A stretch of DNA of 64,000 bases from CAYWWY01 sp964580185 (GTDB lineage: Bacteria; Thermotogota; Thermotogae; MWEM01), in NCBI GenBank assembly GCA_964580185.1, contig CAZOJQ010000010.1, positions 1 through 64,000 of the forward strand, read 5' to 3'. Position numbers and translations under genes: made by a program. The notes below the pieces were generated by a model that saw only the letters and a list, made by a program, of their open reading frames with translations, made no database searches and was not told where the DNA came from. Each line of letters begins with the position of its first letter. Positions within the stretch are counted from its first letter, which is position 1. This document shows, one piece after another, positions 50,583-59,118 of this stretch.

Positions 50583-50636
50583 AAAAAAGGGCAATGGTCC
50601 AAGTGTCTTTTTTCCTACATCTCATCCTGGACCATT
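50583..50636 (-). terminator. Hairpin with U-run in the 250-nt gap between exported genes
   Basis: AATGGTCCA (minus strand, 50636-50628) pairs with TGGACCATT (50601-50593) around a 26-nt loop, followed by GCCC and six U (50588-50583). It probably reduces read-through into the DUF4198 gene. The remainder of 50449-50698 has only short, unconvincing frames. Confidence 0.6.
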
Positions 50637-50698
50637 ACCAAAGCTTCAAATCAAATGGTACAGCAGTGGCAAAACAAGATGACGACCCCGATGGTCCC

Positions 50699-51343
50699 TT
50701 ACTCTAGATCCGGAAGATTGGCAGCAAGCATCCTTGCCATCCTTGTCATTTGCTCAAGGACAGTTGGAATGTCAATTTCTGATGGTCGATAGAAGGTAGG
50801 CCACCAATTATCGTATTCATCACTTGTCGTTAAATGAGCAAAACATCGGTTGGAATACCGCCCGTGGCAATGGGGAATCGAACCCTCTCCATGCCCATGA
50901 TAGCTCATCAGAAGCAAAGTTCGGATTCCTAGGTCGATCGCTTCAGGGGAAGAAGAAAGGAAGATAAACCACTCCAAATCATATTCCTCCCACCTTGTTT
51001 CCAGTTTTCCAAAATATTCATATTCTACTGTTGTCTTTCCATTTACGAGCACTGACCTTCCGTCTTCCGTAACAACAAATTGTTCGATATTTCCTTCATA
51101 CTGTCGGATCATTTCTCTTTTGACCATTTCTGGTGAGTATCCTGGCTTGTGATGAGAGATTGCTTCGAATAGTCCTTGTGCGTTTGGATGATCGAATATC
51201 ATCGTGAAACTGTTGTTTTCTCCAAACCAAGGAGCAAGATCACGAACAGAGTTCCCTTCCGAATGCATAGCGCCAGCAAAAGAGATCAAACCAAGAACCA
51301 TAAACAAACCAACAATCAACTTCCCTTTACCTATTTGTTTCAT
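50699..51343 (-). CDS. His-rich exported protein in a Fur-box operon
   Basis: 214 residues starting at ATG 51343 (GGGAGGTG upstream). Signal peptide 1-25. The mid-region contains SYHGHGEGSIPHCHGRYSNR, a dense His/Cys segment that could bind iron, zinc or nickel. The remainder is alpha/beta with no recognised family. It sits directly after the third microprotein, in a Fur-box-controlled unit, and upstream of the DUF4198 gene. A metal-sensing or chaperone role is inferred. Confidence 0.7.
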   Translation of the reverse strand: MKQIGKGKLIVGLFMVLGLISFAGAMHSEGNSVRDLAPWFGENNSFTMIFDHPNAQGLFEAISHHKPGYSPEMVKREMIRQYEGNIEQFVVTEDGRSVLVNGKTTVEYEYFGKLETRWEEYDLEWFIFLSSSPEAIDLGIRTLLLMSYHGHGEGSIPHCHGRYSNRCFAHLTTSDEYDNWWPTFYRPSEIDIPTVLEQMTRMARMLAANLPDLE

Positions 51344-51393
51344 GTAAACCACCTCCCCGTGGATTTTCGTTTATCACCCTTTATTCCCTTTGT

Positions 51394-51495
51394 TCATACC
51401 CGCAGCATCATCATATACGGATTGATAAATGTATCCTTATTCACTTTTTCAGGAGTCTCCGGTATCCTGGGTATCATCCTTTTGGTATCTTTCAT
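51394..51495 (-). CDS. 33-residue microprotein, family member 3
   Basis: A 33-codon ORF with GAGGAAGGG 6-7 nt upstream of ATG 51495, ending in TGA 51394. The N-terminal half is MKDTKRMIPRIPETP and the C-terminal half EKVNKDTFINPYMMMLRV. The frame is also open upstream to an ATG inside the Fur box, but that one has no ribosome site. Residues 16-18 (EKV), 23-25 (FIN), Tyr27 and Arg32 match member 1 at 11753-11854 exactly and without gaps. It is the first gene of the Fur-box operon, ahead of the His-rich exported protein. Confidence 0.7.
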   Translation of the reverse strand: MKDTKRMIPRIPETPEKVNKDTFINPYMMMLRV

Positions 51496-51559
51496 TTTTT
51501 TCCCTTCCTCTCGTACAACCCATCCTCTTTTTTTCTTTCTAATGATATTCGTTTTCATA

Positions 51560-51574
51560 TGAGAATGATTCTCA
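51560..51574. promoter_or_regulatory. Fur-type box (perfect 7-1-7 dyad)
   Basis: TGAGAATGATTCTCA, a perfect 7-1-7 inverted repeat like the E. coli Fur motif. It covers the likely transcription start of the microprotein 3 operon, as in the feo operon. Confidence 0.85.
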
Positions 51575-51582
51575 TCTATCCG

Positions 51583-51612
51583 ATTGTACCATTTTCATTT
51601 CACGAAAGTCAA
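51583..51612 (-). promoter_or_regulatory. Promoter of the microprotein 3/His-rich exported protein operon
   Basis: Minus strand: TTGACT (51612-51607), 18-nt spacer, TACAAT (51588-51583). Same order of -35, -10 and Fur box as at 38154-38209. Confidence 0.8.
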
Positions 51613-51770
51613 CCCCTACGGATTCCAAAAAAACCCATACGAAAAAAACCGTAGCACCCAGTGAAAAGCGCTTTATCCGGCTTTTTCGAATCGTTCAAAG
51701 ACGAATGGGAAAGAAAACGGAAGATCGAATCTTTATGGGGTCAAACTTCTAAGGGGAATCGATCTCAGGC

Positions 51771-52211
51771 TCAGTAATGGGTAACTGACTCAGCGTTTAA
51801 TGGCTTGGTTGATTGTTTTAATGCATCTTCTACGGCATAAAGATAGGTTTTTGATGTAACAGAAGCTCCACTGATGACATCGACTTCCAGTGATTGAGAT
51901 TGGATCACTCTTTGCATAAGGTCATTCATTTGACCTTCTGTGATTTCTACTGGTTCTTCGTTTTCTATCAAATGAATTGCGACAACGGCTCCCGAAGAAA
52001 CGGTCACTTGTATTTCCTTCGCCCTTAAGCGCAACCCTCTGGCATATCCTTTGTATGAACCGATAAATGTTCCATCCTGCAAACGATCAAAATCAATGGT
52101 CCCGATGGTGAGTTGGTTGTTTTCGCGCCACGTTTCAATCGCCAAAAAAAGGACAAACCCTATTGCCACAAGTGCTCCAATTCCGAAGATTGCAAGTATG
52201 ATTTTTCCCAT
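51771..52211 (-). CDS. Membrane-anchored FMN-binding-domain protein
   Basis: 146 residues starting at ATG 52211 (GGGAGGAAAAAA upstream). An N-terminal membrane helix (IILAIFGIGALVAIGFVLFL), then a small FMN_bind domain: DGTFIGSYKGYARGLRLR and VDVISGASVTSKTYLYAVEDAL. The SGAS-T motif is where FMN is covalently linked to threonine in RnfG/NqrC-type proteins. It probably faces the outside. A TetR-type operator lies 70-100 nt upstream, so it is probably under the control of the neighbouring regulator. Confidence 0.82.
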   Translation of the reverse strand: MGKIILAIFGIGALVAIGFVLFLAIETWRENNQLTIGTIDFDRLQDGTFIGSYKGYARGLRLRAKEIQVTVSSGAVVAIHLIENEEPVEITEGQMNDLMQRVIQSQSLEVDVISGASVTSKTYLYAVEDALKQSTKPLNAESVTHY

Positions 52212-52282
52212 TTTTTTCCTCCCATGATGTATGATTGGTGTTTTTTGAGTCTTGGCAGACGGTTCAATTCCTTTTTTCTTAG

Positions 52283-52310
52283 TGAATGAATAATAGAATA
52301 TATTCATTCA
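52283..52310. promoter_or_regulatory. TetR-type operator 1 (upstream of FMN-binding gene)
   Basis: TGAATGAAT (52283-52291), 10-nt spacer, ATTCATTCA (52302-52310): a perfect dyad of 9-bp arms. The same arms and spacer length occur at 52960-52987. Confidence 0.85.
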
Positions 52311-52342
52311 TTATTGAAAAAAAAAACAATCGAAAGACACTA

Positions 52343-52933
52343 TTATAGAGATTTGGCGCCTTCGGTTAATCCTTTTATGATAAACTGGGCCAAAAAGACA
52401 ACAAGTTGCGGGAAATGTTGGGTTCCAAGATCTCTCTTGTGAACATCCACGTAATGGATGGAATTAAGCATCGCTTTGATCAACTCATCATCAAAGTCTT
52501 CCCTCATCTGACCTTCTCTTTTCCATTTCCGAATGCACTCGGATAAACGGTTTTGGAAGAACTCATTAATGCTTTCGATTTCTCCTCGTTCATAAAAGGA
52601 TTGTTCCAGTTTGTGGGCAATATCTTTGTTGTTCCATTCTCTAAGAATCCTACTTGAACTCATTTCTGCAAGGTTTTGGGTGATAATCCGAGTCAGTAAA
52701 GCTACTGGATCCTCCTCACACTGGCGAAAGGTTTTTGCCAGTCGTTTCTTTTGCTGTTCGTTTTCTTTTGTGATGATCTCAAAAAAAAGGGCTTCTTTGG
52801 AATCATAGTGTTTATAAAAGCTTCCAACTGCGATCCCCGCTTTTTCCGCGATCATTGCAATATTGGTGTCTTTGTATCCCTTTTCGTTGAATAGATCGTG
52901 AGCGCATCGGAAGATTTGTTCTTTTTTGGTCAA
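52343..52933 (-). CDS. TetR-family transcriptional regulator
   Basis: About 196 residues from TTG 52933, with GAAAGGAG 10 nt upstream; the in-frame ATG at 52984 lies inside the operator and so is unlikely. TetR_N HTH: IFRCAHDLFNEKGYKDTNIA, GIAVGSFYKHYDSKEALFFE. The C-terminal helical half is the ligand domain, ligand unknown. Two identical-spacing dyads, one at its own promoter and one before the FMN-binding gene, mark a small local regulon. Confidence 0.88.
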   Translation of the reverse strand: MTKKEQIFRCAHDLFNEKGYKDTNIAMIAEKAGIAVGSFYKHYDSKEALFFEIITKENEQQKKRLAKTFRQCEEDPVALLTRIITQNLAEMSSSRILREWNNKDIAHKLEQSFYERGEIESINEFFQNRLSECIRKWKREGQMREDFDDELIKAMLNSIHYVDVHKRDLGTQHFPQLVVFLAQFIIKGLTEGAKSL

Positions 52934-52958
52934 CAGAAAACCGCTCCTTTCATGTTCC

Positions 52959-52988
52959 GTGAATGAATCGATCAATATATTCATTCAC
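52959..52988. promoter_or_regulatory. TetR-type operator 2 (at the regulator's own promoter)
   Basis: GTGAATGAAT (52959-52968), 10-nt spacer, ATTCATTCAC (52979-52988), perfect 10-bp arms. It covers the transcription start of the tetR gene, downstream of the -10 box. Confidence 0.87.
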
Positions 52989-52992
52989 ACTT

Positions 52993-53021
52993 ATTATACC
53001 ACGGTATTCCTGATACTCCAA
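52993..53021 (-). promoter_or_regulatory. Promoter of the tetR-like gene
   Basis: Minus strand TTGGAG (53021-53016), 17-nt spacer, TATAAT (52998-52993). The operator begins 4 nt downstream. Confidence 0.72.
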
Positions 53022-53083
53022 ATCTTTGGAAGATCGTAGGGATCTTGCTGATCCGAAAAAGGGAATACCAACCCTCGATGCGT

Positions 53084-54505
53084 CTATGGAGTAGAGGCTG
53101 ACCTTAGTTCTTTGCCCCATTGAATCATTTCTGGGGTTCTGTTTTGTAAGATCTTGTATTTCTTTGATTCATAGATCAAATCAAAATTGGGATATATACG
53201 TTGATCGCTACCGATGGTAAAGATCCACCCAACATATAGGCTTGGCTGCAGTGAAACAATACCATGATCGCCATGGTTGGGCAAGACCCAACGAGATCGA
53301 TCATCCGAATGGTATAGGGTGGAATAGAGGGAGGGGTCGCTGACCCAGATTCTTTCTTGATCGGAAAACAAATCCAATATGTGTTTCGATTCCTCCGTTT
53401 GAGACGCAACCGGTTGTCCTGTCAACCATTGAAAAAACACCTCTTCTTCCGGGTTTCTGCGAACACCAAAGAATTCCCACAACAACGCGCACAGGAACAA
53501 ACAGGCGATGATGTTCCGCAACCGCCGCTCGTTCATCAACCGACCAATATACGGAAAAAGGATAATATAGTTGATCAGCAAGAGTTTCGAGTTGGCCAAA
53601 AAGGCGCCTGACTCATGGAAGAAACCCAAAAGGATCAAGTTGCCCCAAGGAAGAATCAAGGTGAAAAAAAGAGGGGACCGGAAAAACCGAAGAAATCTCC
53701 CGACTACAATCAGGGTGAACCAATAAAGGATCACAAAAAAAGCAGAAGAATGGAGGAACTGAACGAGGTATCGAAACCCGTTCGCGGGCGAAAAGTCTGC
53801 AAACCAACTCGATATTGTTGCAGCTGGATCGTTTGTAAACATAGCATTCAAAAGAATCCAGCTTAAAAACAAGAATACAAGAGGGAAAACAGAAACAAAC
53901 GTATATTCAAGAACACGCATTTTTTTTAAAAACAAAAAGAAAAAAATAAATAGAAATATTAATGAAAAAATGATACTGTAATCAATCAATACCAACACAC
54001 CAAAAATCAAACCAAAACTCATAATAAAATAACTCTCTTCTTTTACGCTGAACTCCATCAGAAAGTAAAATGAAAGGATATTCAACATAAAAAATACGAT
54101 GGTTCGAGGAGATTGCAGTGAAAGGAAGAGCATCGAAGGAGAAAGAACCAGCAAAGCAATCAAGAAAATCTTGACTTGCACTGTCTGATAGTGTTTCAAT
54201 ATATACAGAATCAAGAATCCCATGCTGAACGCAGCCACAAAAGAAGCCACAAGCACAGGGTGAATCAAGAGCAAATAAGGGATATGCGGGATGGGCGGGG
54301 TTTCAACGCCAATAATTCCCAGCCCACCTGGATCCCCCCACCAAACGGTTCTTGCTTGAAAAGAATACCATCGCGTTTCATGGGACAGGATGCCTGCTTC
54401 TTGAAGGGAAAACCCCAAAGCGAGATACATGATAAAAAGGCATGCGAAAATCATCCAAAACCATGGATTGCGTAAGGGGTTCAAGACGTAGGAAACATTA
54501 GCCAT
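53084..54505 (-). CDS. Polytopic membrane protein of the polysaccharide operon
   Basis: 473 residues with about 10-11 membrane segments (for example LFIMYLALGFSLQEAG, VLVASFVAAFSMGFLIL) and a C-terminal extracytoplasmic domain of about 110 residues. No transferase motif is certain; general shape resembles GT39-like or other lipid-linked-sugar membrane proteins. Its start overlaps the GT2 gene's stop by 8 nt. A role in exopolysaccharide making or export is inferred from BcsB and GT2 next to it. Confidence 0.65.
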   Translation of the reverse strand: MANVSYVLNPLRNPWFWMIFACLFIMYLALGFSLQEAGILSHETRWYSFQARTVWWGDPGGLGIIGVETPPIPHIPYLLLIHPVLVASFVAAFSMGFLILYILKHYQTVQVKIFLIALLVLSPSMLFLSLQSPRTIVFFMLNILSFYFLMEFSVKEESYFIMSFGLIFGVLVLIDYSIIFSLIFLFIFFFLFLKKMRVLEYTFVSVFPLVFLFLSWILLNAMFTNDPAATISSWFADFSPANGFRYLVQFLHSSAFFVILYWFTLIVVGRFLRFFRSPLFFTLILPWGNLILLGFFHESGAFLANSKLLLINYIILFPYIGRLMNERRLRNIIACLFLCALLWEFFGVRRNPEEEVFFQWLTGQPVASQTEESKHILDLFSDQERIWVSDPSLYSTLYHSDDRSRWVLPNHGDHGIVSLQPSLYVGWIFTIGSDQRIYPNFDLIYESKKYKILQNRTPEMIQWGKELRSASTP

Positions 54506-56369
54506 TTGGTTTCACCGAAGAGGCAACCGGTCGCGCAGCCAAACCATGCGTGGTTTTTTCCCAATAGTGGGGTTTGGTGATTAGCTGCCACAAAGCCTTA
54601 TACGCCGCGACGGAATGGAGAAGCCAATAAAACGGATTGATCAGGCTGATCCAGATTAGAGAAAAGTTTTTTCTCCGGAATGCTCCAAGCATATTCATGT
54701 ACACTCCCAGGAAATTGCCAATCAGGAGGTTGAACATAGAAAGCTGCAACAATACTCCCCCGAAGGTTACCGCAAGAAATTGGGGTTGCAGGAAAATCCA
54801 TAGCAAGAAGACCCCCCAAAGAATGGGGTTGAGGAGAAAGACAATCGGTGTTCCAGAAACGAAGAGTTGGAAAGAAAGCCACTTCTTCAGACCAAGCGTT
54901 TTGAACATTTTGATCGGATGTCGGTTATATACAAGCGCTGTCTGCATATACCCTTTGATCCAACGAGACCGCTGGCGTATCCAGTTTCCTACCTTCGGAT
55001 TTGCTTCTTCGAAAGTGGTTGATCGAATGATGCCTACCCGGTACTTTTCCGCAGACGCCCGAATTCCTAAATCGGCGTCTTCTGTGGTGTTGAACGGGTC
55101 CCACCCCCCCAACTCCCTCAGCTCTTTGACTTTGAAATGGTTGCTCGTACCCCCTAAAGGGATCGGAAGACCAAGCATAAACAAGCCCGGAAGCATATAA
55201 TCAAACCAATAGGAATACTCTAGCGTAAAGAGTCGGGTCAACAGATTCTGATCTTTGTTGAAGTAGTTCAACGCCCCTTGAAAACATACGAAGGACGGAT
55301 CGGAGTGTGTAAAAGCCCAATATGCCTTTTTCAGCTGATCTGGCTCGGGGATGTCCTCTGCGTCGAAGATCACCAAGTATGTTCCTCGGGCAAAAAAAAG
55401 CCCGTAATTGCATGCTTTGGGTTTGGTTTGGGGTTTGGATTTGGGTACAATCAGAAACCGCCAATTGGCTGGCGGATGAGCCGCTTTTGCCGCTTCTAGC
55501 GTGAGTGTGTCCACCTCTTCCAGAAGCAACAAAACATCCAATTTGTTTTGAGGGTAATCCAAATCTTTGATCGCTTGGATGAGATGGCCCACCACCTCAG
55601 GTTCTTTGAAGACCGGCACCAAGATCGTGTACACAGGAAGCTCATCATCCTTGAGCGACTTAATGCCTTTTCGATCTTCTTTGAAGGCAATCTCGTCTAC
55701 GGTGCCAAAGATACTCAAGAAGAACTTGAATCCAATCAGCAAAACGTATAGAACCTGAACGATCATGAACGCCACGCGGAGCGTGCTATTCCAATCAACG
55801 AAAACCGATCCCATCAAAAGAACCCAGATTCCGATTGCAGCCCATAGTTGACCTTTGGAGAAAACCTTGTACGCTGATTCTTCCGGGTCCCGATAAAACA
55901 ACCCATACACTGCCTGATCCAGCAAAGGGTTTTTGAAATGCCTCTGCATGAGGTTCAGAAAGTCTAGATCGGTTATGACCATTTGCCGGATCTGCACGCG
56001 GGGGAACTTCGACTCGAAGAAAGATTCAATCTTCGGGTTCCCGGGGTAGGCGTTCAAAACGGTCAGAACTCCGTCCTGGATCTGGTAAGGGATCGCTTGC
56101 AGGTCCATCAACTGTTTTTGATCCAGCTGCTCCAAAAGGGTTGGATCAAGCTCGTTTTGAAGAGTGTCCATATCGGGAGACGCAAATGGAAGATTATAAT
56201 GAACGCTTAAGGCCTCAAAAAGATCATACCTGCGCACCATACCTAAAGTGGACAGAATCCATCCGATCCGTCCTCCTTGGCGATTCTGAATCTCTAATGC
56301 TTGTTGGAGTTGGTCGTCTGTGATCTTTCCCATCTCTACCAAGATGGTTCCAATGGGTTTATTTGCCAT
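54498..56369 (-). CDS. MshEN-GT2 processive glycosyltransferase (cellulose-synthase-like)
   Basis: 623 residues starting at ATG 56369. Residues 1-150 are an MshEN-like domain: IGTILVEMGKITDDQLQQAL and ILSTLGMVRRYDLFEALS, the tandem repeats that bind c-di-GMP in MshE-type ATPases (a leading Arg is missing in the first repeat). Residues 190-620 form a family-2 glycosyltransferase: VFDAEDIPEPDQ (D,D motif), TEDADLGIRA, and RQRSRWIKGYMQ, the QxxRW motif, with membrane helices around. No PilZ domain is seen. It should polymerise a beta-glycan across the membrane with BcsB, under c-di-GMP control via MshEN. Confidence 0.88.
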   Translation of the reverse strand: MANKPIGTILVEMGKITDDQLQQALEIQNRQGGRIGWILSTLGMVRRYDLFEALSVHYNLPFASPDMDTLQNELDPTLLEQLDQKQLMDLQAIPYQIQDGVLTVLNAYPGNPKIESFFESKFPRVQIRQMVITDLDFLNLMQRHFKNPLLDQAVYGLFYRDPEESAYKVFSKGQLWAAIGIWVLLMGSVFVDWNSTLRVAFMIVQVLYVLLIGFKFFLSIFGTVDEIAFKEDRKGIKSLKDDELPVYTILVPVFKEPEVVGHLIQAIKDLDYPQNKLDVLLLLEEVDTLTLEAAKAAHPPANWRFLIVPKSKPQTKPKACNYGLFFARGTYLVIFDAEDIPEPDQLKKAYWAFTHSDPSFVCFQGALNYFNKDQNLLTRLFTLEYSYWFDYMLPGLFMLGLPIPLGGTSNHFKVKELRELGGWDPFNTTEDADLGIRASAEKYRVGIIRSTTFEEANPKVGNWIRQRSRWIKGYMQTALVYNRHPIKMFKTLGLKKWLSFQLFVSGTPIVFLLNPILWGVFLLWIFLQPQFLAVTFGGVLLQLSMFNLLIGNFLGVYMNMLGAFRRKNFSLIWISLINPFYWLLHSVAAYKALWQLITKPHYWEKTTHGLAARPVASSVKPNG

Positions 56370-58297
56370 TATCCACCTGTTTTCCGATTTTTTCCTGAAC
56401 TCCGGTAATACATAGCAATGATGAGCAAGATTCCCACCAATCCCAAAAAACCAATGATCCAAATTCTCCATGCAACCCAAAACCCGGGTTCTGTTTCCAC
56501 CGAGACTGGAACCCAGCCCTTTTTTTGATCAATGACGATGGAAGCCATTCCTCTTTCTCCAACAAGCAAAAGATTCCCGCTTTCGCGGATCATCTGATCG
56601 AACCATTGGGATTGGATCCAGGATAAACCCAAAGGGGACCCAAACCATGTAATCATAACCGCTGGCCGCTCCATAAAGGAATACGTTCCTATGACTCCCA
56701 TGGGATCCTGGGAATCAAACTCTAGTAAAGTCGCGCCTCGGGTTCGATCCACAACTTTGAAGGATCGGGAAGTGTCTGCCAACGGTTCGAAAAAAGAAAG
56801 CTCCGTGGGATCCAGAATAAGCACCAACCCATCATACGACTGGAGCATATCCGGGTTTGCTTTCACTTCTTGCGGTTCTACTACATAGAACAGCCGATCG
56901 GAAGTACCGTTTCTCCCCAAAAAGAAGGTGTACTCCATCAGAATCCGAGCGGTTTCTGTTGAGGGTTGCGCAACCACTAAGATCTTGGGACCGGAGAATA
57001 TATGGGCCAAATCACTGATCTTTGCGTTCATGAGTGTATGCACAGAATCAAATTCCAAACGGGAATCGGGATCAAAACCAACTGTTACTTCTCTACACAG
57101 GGTTTGATTGATCCATTGAAACTCAAATTCATTGATGCCTCGAAACAATTGCGTAGGGATGGGTACAGAAATTTCTATCTCATGAGCGGTCGAATGGAAA
57201 GAGAAAGTCGTCAGTAAGTGACCGTTCAACCGTAGATTCACCGTGATCGATTCAGGCTGCTCCAAGGGAGTGGAGCGCACCTTTAGAATCAATCGGGCGT
57301 GAACGGGAACACCACCGATATCCGACAGCCCAACATATCTTTTCTGGGTTCCTCCAAAGCGAACCGAAAAACCGGAGGCAACATCCATCAGGTCGGATAA
57401 AGGAATGGATCTTCTTTCTGGATCGGCATGGGAAATTGGCTCAAATTCGGCCTTCAAGAGAGCGACCTGATTGAAGGGAAGAGAAGATAAAACCTGTTCA
57501 CGGATCATTTCCGGGGCGAGTTCGGTTCCGATACGGATGCTCTGAAGACCTGATACAATCCGGTTTCCTTCTTGAAAGCTGATGTTTTTTGCCGTTGGAG
57601 AAACGCGTGTAGATAGAGAAAGATTCCTCGAAAACCCTTTTGCGCTATAACCCAATCCGTACGCAATGTTCGCTATCAACTGCATATGGGAAAGAGTAAG
57701 GGAATCAACGGCAAAATGATAGTCTTGAATCAATCCATATGGAGCGAAAAAGCTGGCTATACTGGGTTCTCTCCAAAGGCTCTCTTCGGGAGGCTCTTCA
57801 ACGGCAATTTCGAAGAACGATTCCTTTTCAATGGAAAAGAACAAGGTACGGATATCCGGAACAGATATAGTCTCTCCTACCCGACACCCCTCCTGGTCCA
57901 AATCCACCAGGAGCGAAACCTTGGCAAGGCTTCGTTCTTCGATCCATGATGATGGAAAGGGAAAGACCAACGGTTGCGTTTTGCTCAGTAAGAGTTGCGT
58001 ATCTACAGGGATGTCATTCACCAAGAGGGAAACGCTCGCTCGAGGACCCGCCAAAGAAGTGACCCGGTAAAAAAGGGTCATCGTGCTTTGAACCCCTTCT
58101 GCGGGAAAGCCGACCGGAACATAAAAATCAAATTGGCTGCGGTCTCCGTATAGGAGGATGCTTTGTTCAAAATTCAACTTTGAAAGCGAAACCAGATTGG
58201 TTTGAGCCAATCCGGTAATTCCTGTGCACAAGAGCCATAATCCAATCAGAACACGATACCCAATGGGTATCTTTCTTCTATGAATCCGAATGGCCAT
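56369..58297 (-). CDS. BcsB-like exopolysaccharide co-polymerase
   Basis: 642 residues: signal peptide 1-31, then periplasmic carbohydrate-binding/flavodoxin-like domains typical of BcsB (GDRSQFDFYVPVGFPAEGVQ near residue 50; SLLVNDIPVDTQLL), and a single C-terminal membrane helix (IWIIGFLGLVGILLIIAMYY). BcsB anchors to the GT2 synthase and guides the growing chain outward. Its TAA overlaps the synthase ATG (TAATG), so the two subunits are made in fixed ratio. First gene of the operon. The leader 58298-58409 shows no clear c-di-GMP riboswitch core. Confidence 0.88.
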   Translation of the reverse strand: MAIRIHRRKIPIGYRVLIGLWLLCTGITGLAQTNLVSLSKLNFEQSILLYGDRSQFDFYVPVGFPAEGVQSTMTLFYRVTSLAGPRASVSLLVNDIPVDTQLLLSKTQPLVFPFPSSWIEERSLAKVSLLVDLDQEGCRVGETISVPDIRTLFFSIEKESFFEIAVEEPPEESLWREPSIASFFAPYGLIQDYHFAVDSLTLSHMQLIANIAYGLGYSAKGFSRNLSLSTRVSPTAKNISFQEGNRIVSGLQSIRIGTELAPEMIREQVLSSLPFNQVALLKAEFEPISHADPERRSIPLSDLMDVASGFSVRFGGTQKRYVGLSDIGGVPVHARLILKVRSTPLEQPESITVNLRLNGHLLTTFSFHSTAHEIEISVPIPTQLFRGINEFEFQWINQTLCREVTVGFDPDSRLEFDSVHTLMNAKISDLAHIFSGPKILVVAQPSTETARILMEYTFFLGRNGTSDRLFYVVEPQEVKANPDMLQSYDGLVLILDPTELSFFEPLADTSRSFKVVDRTRGATLLEFDSQDPMGVIGTYSFMERPAVMITWFGSPLGLSWIQSQWFDQMIRESGNLLLVGERGMASIVIDQKKGWVPVSVETEPGFWVAWRIWIIGFLGLVGILLIIAMYYRSSGKNRKTGG

Positions 58298-58409
58298 GGT
58301 ATACCCTCCTTCTCACCATTTTTTATGAACCGTGGATGGGATTTGGACCCACTGAATAACCAAGTAGGGTGGATCAGCTGTAGGAACCATACCCCTCCCC
58401 GTTGATTGA

Positions 58410-58832
58410 TCATTCAATGGGAAAACTGATGTTGCACAAACCCTCATAGTAATTCCCTTTCTCTGCTACAAACCGGTACACGCAATAATCCGGATCATCA
58501 ATCCCTTGGGGATAGTATCGTTCGCTTCCTTCGAACCAAAGCGCTTTTCTTGATTCCTGATCCATGCAAACTTCCATTCTCCCGAGGAGGAGCAATCCCG
58601 CGAAGTGATCTTGGTCGACATAATATACGCTCGTTTTCGGTTCTTTCCGGATTTGTTGAACTCGTTTCGAGGAAGTGTTGGTGCTGAACCAAATAGTCTT
58701 CATTCCCTCATAACGCAAATTCAGCATTGCCTTGATGTTGGGATACCCTTCATCGTCAAGAGATCCGATCATGGCAATTTTCGATCTTTGGATCAGTTCC
58801 AATCCCTTTCTTATAGCAAGTTCCTGATTCAT
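58410..58832 (-). CDS. Pyridoxamine 5'-phosphate oxidase-family flavin-binding protein
   Basis: 140 residues starting at ATG 58832 (GAAAGGAGAGAAAT upstream). General-stress/PNPOx-like beta-barrel: KIAMIGSLDDEGYPNIKAML, GMKTIWFSTNTSSKRVQQI, KTSVYYVDQDHFAGLLLLG. It probably binds FMN or F420/haem as a small oxidoreductase. Not linked functionally to the polysaccharide genes; it may share their transcript. Confidence 0.87.
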   Translation of the reverse strand: MNQELAIRKGLELIQRSKIAMIGSLDDEGYPNIKAMLNLRYEGMKTIWFSTNTSSKRVQQIRKEPKTSVYYVDQDHFAGLLLLGRMEVCMDQESRKALWFEGSERYYPQGIDDPDYCVYRFVAEKGNYYEGLCNISFPIE

Positions 58833-59118
58833 ATTTCTCTCCTTTCCCGGGCAGCAACATGGCCGTTTTGCGCGTGCTCCAACCGGAAAAACCATGCGGT
58901 GCATCGAGATCATTTAAGAGATTATACCATGATTACCCCTTCGCTTCACCAATACTCGAAGATCCTATCACTTGAATGCTTCAATTATGATACGAGTTAA
59001 CGATCAAAAATCTGGATTGTTCTCAGATCATATGGTATAATCACTTAGGATCAAGAGAAGAATTCGCGATATGGGAATAGAGCTTTTACGAAGGAAAACC
59101 CTGAATGCCGAGGTGAAT

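Noticed and set aside
48629..51495. Graspetide-type RiPP locus formed by the ATP-grasp ligase and the 33-residue microprotein
   Set aside because: The ATP-grasp gene is in a different operon beyond a terminator, the other two microproteins have no ATP-grasp gene near them, and the peptides lack a repeated Thr/Ser-Glu/Asp core.
58298..58409. Possible c-di-GMP riboswitch in front of the BcsB-like gene
   Set aside because: Neither GEMM-I nor GEMM-II conserved cores can be read on the minus strand; only a short imperfect hairpin is present.
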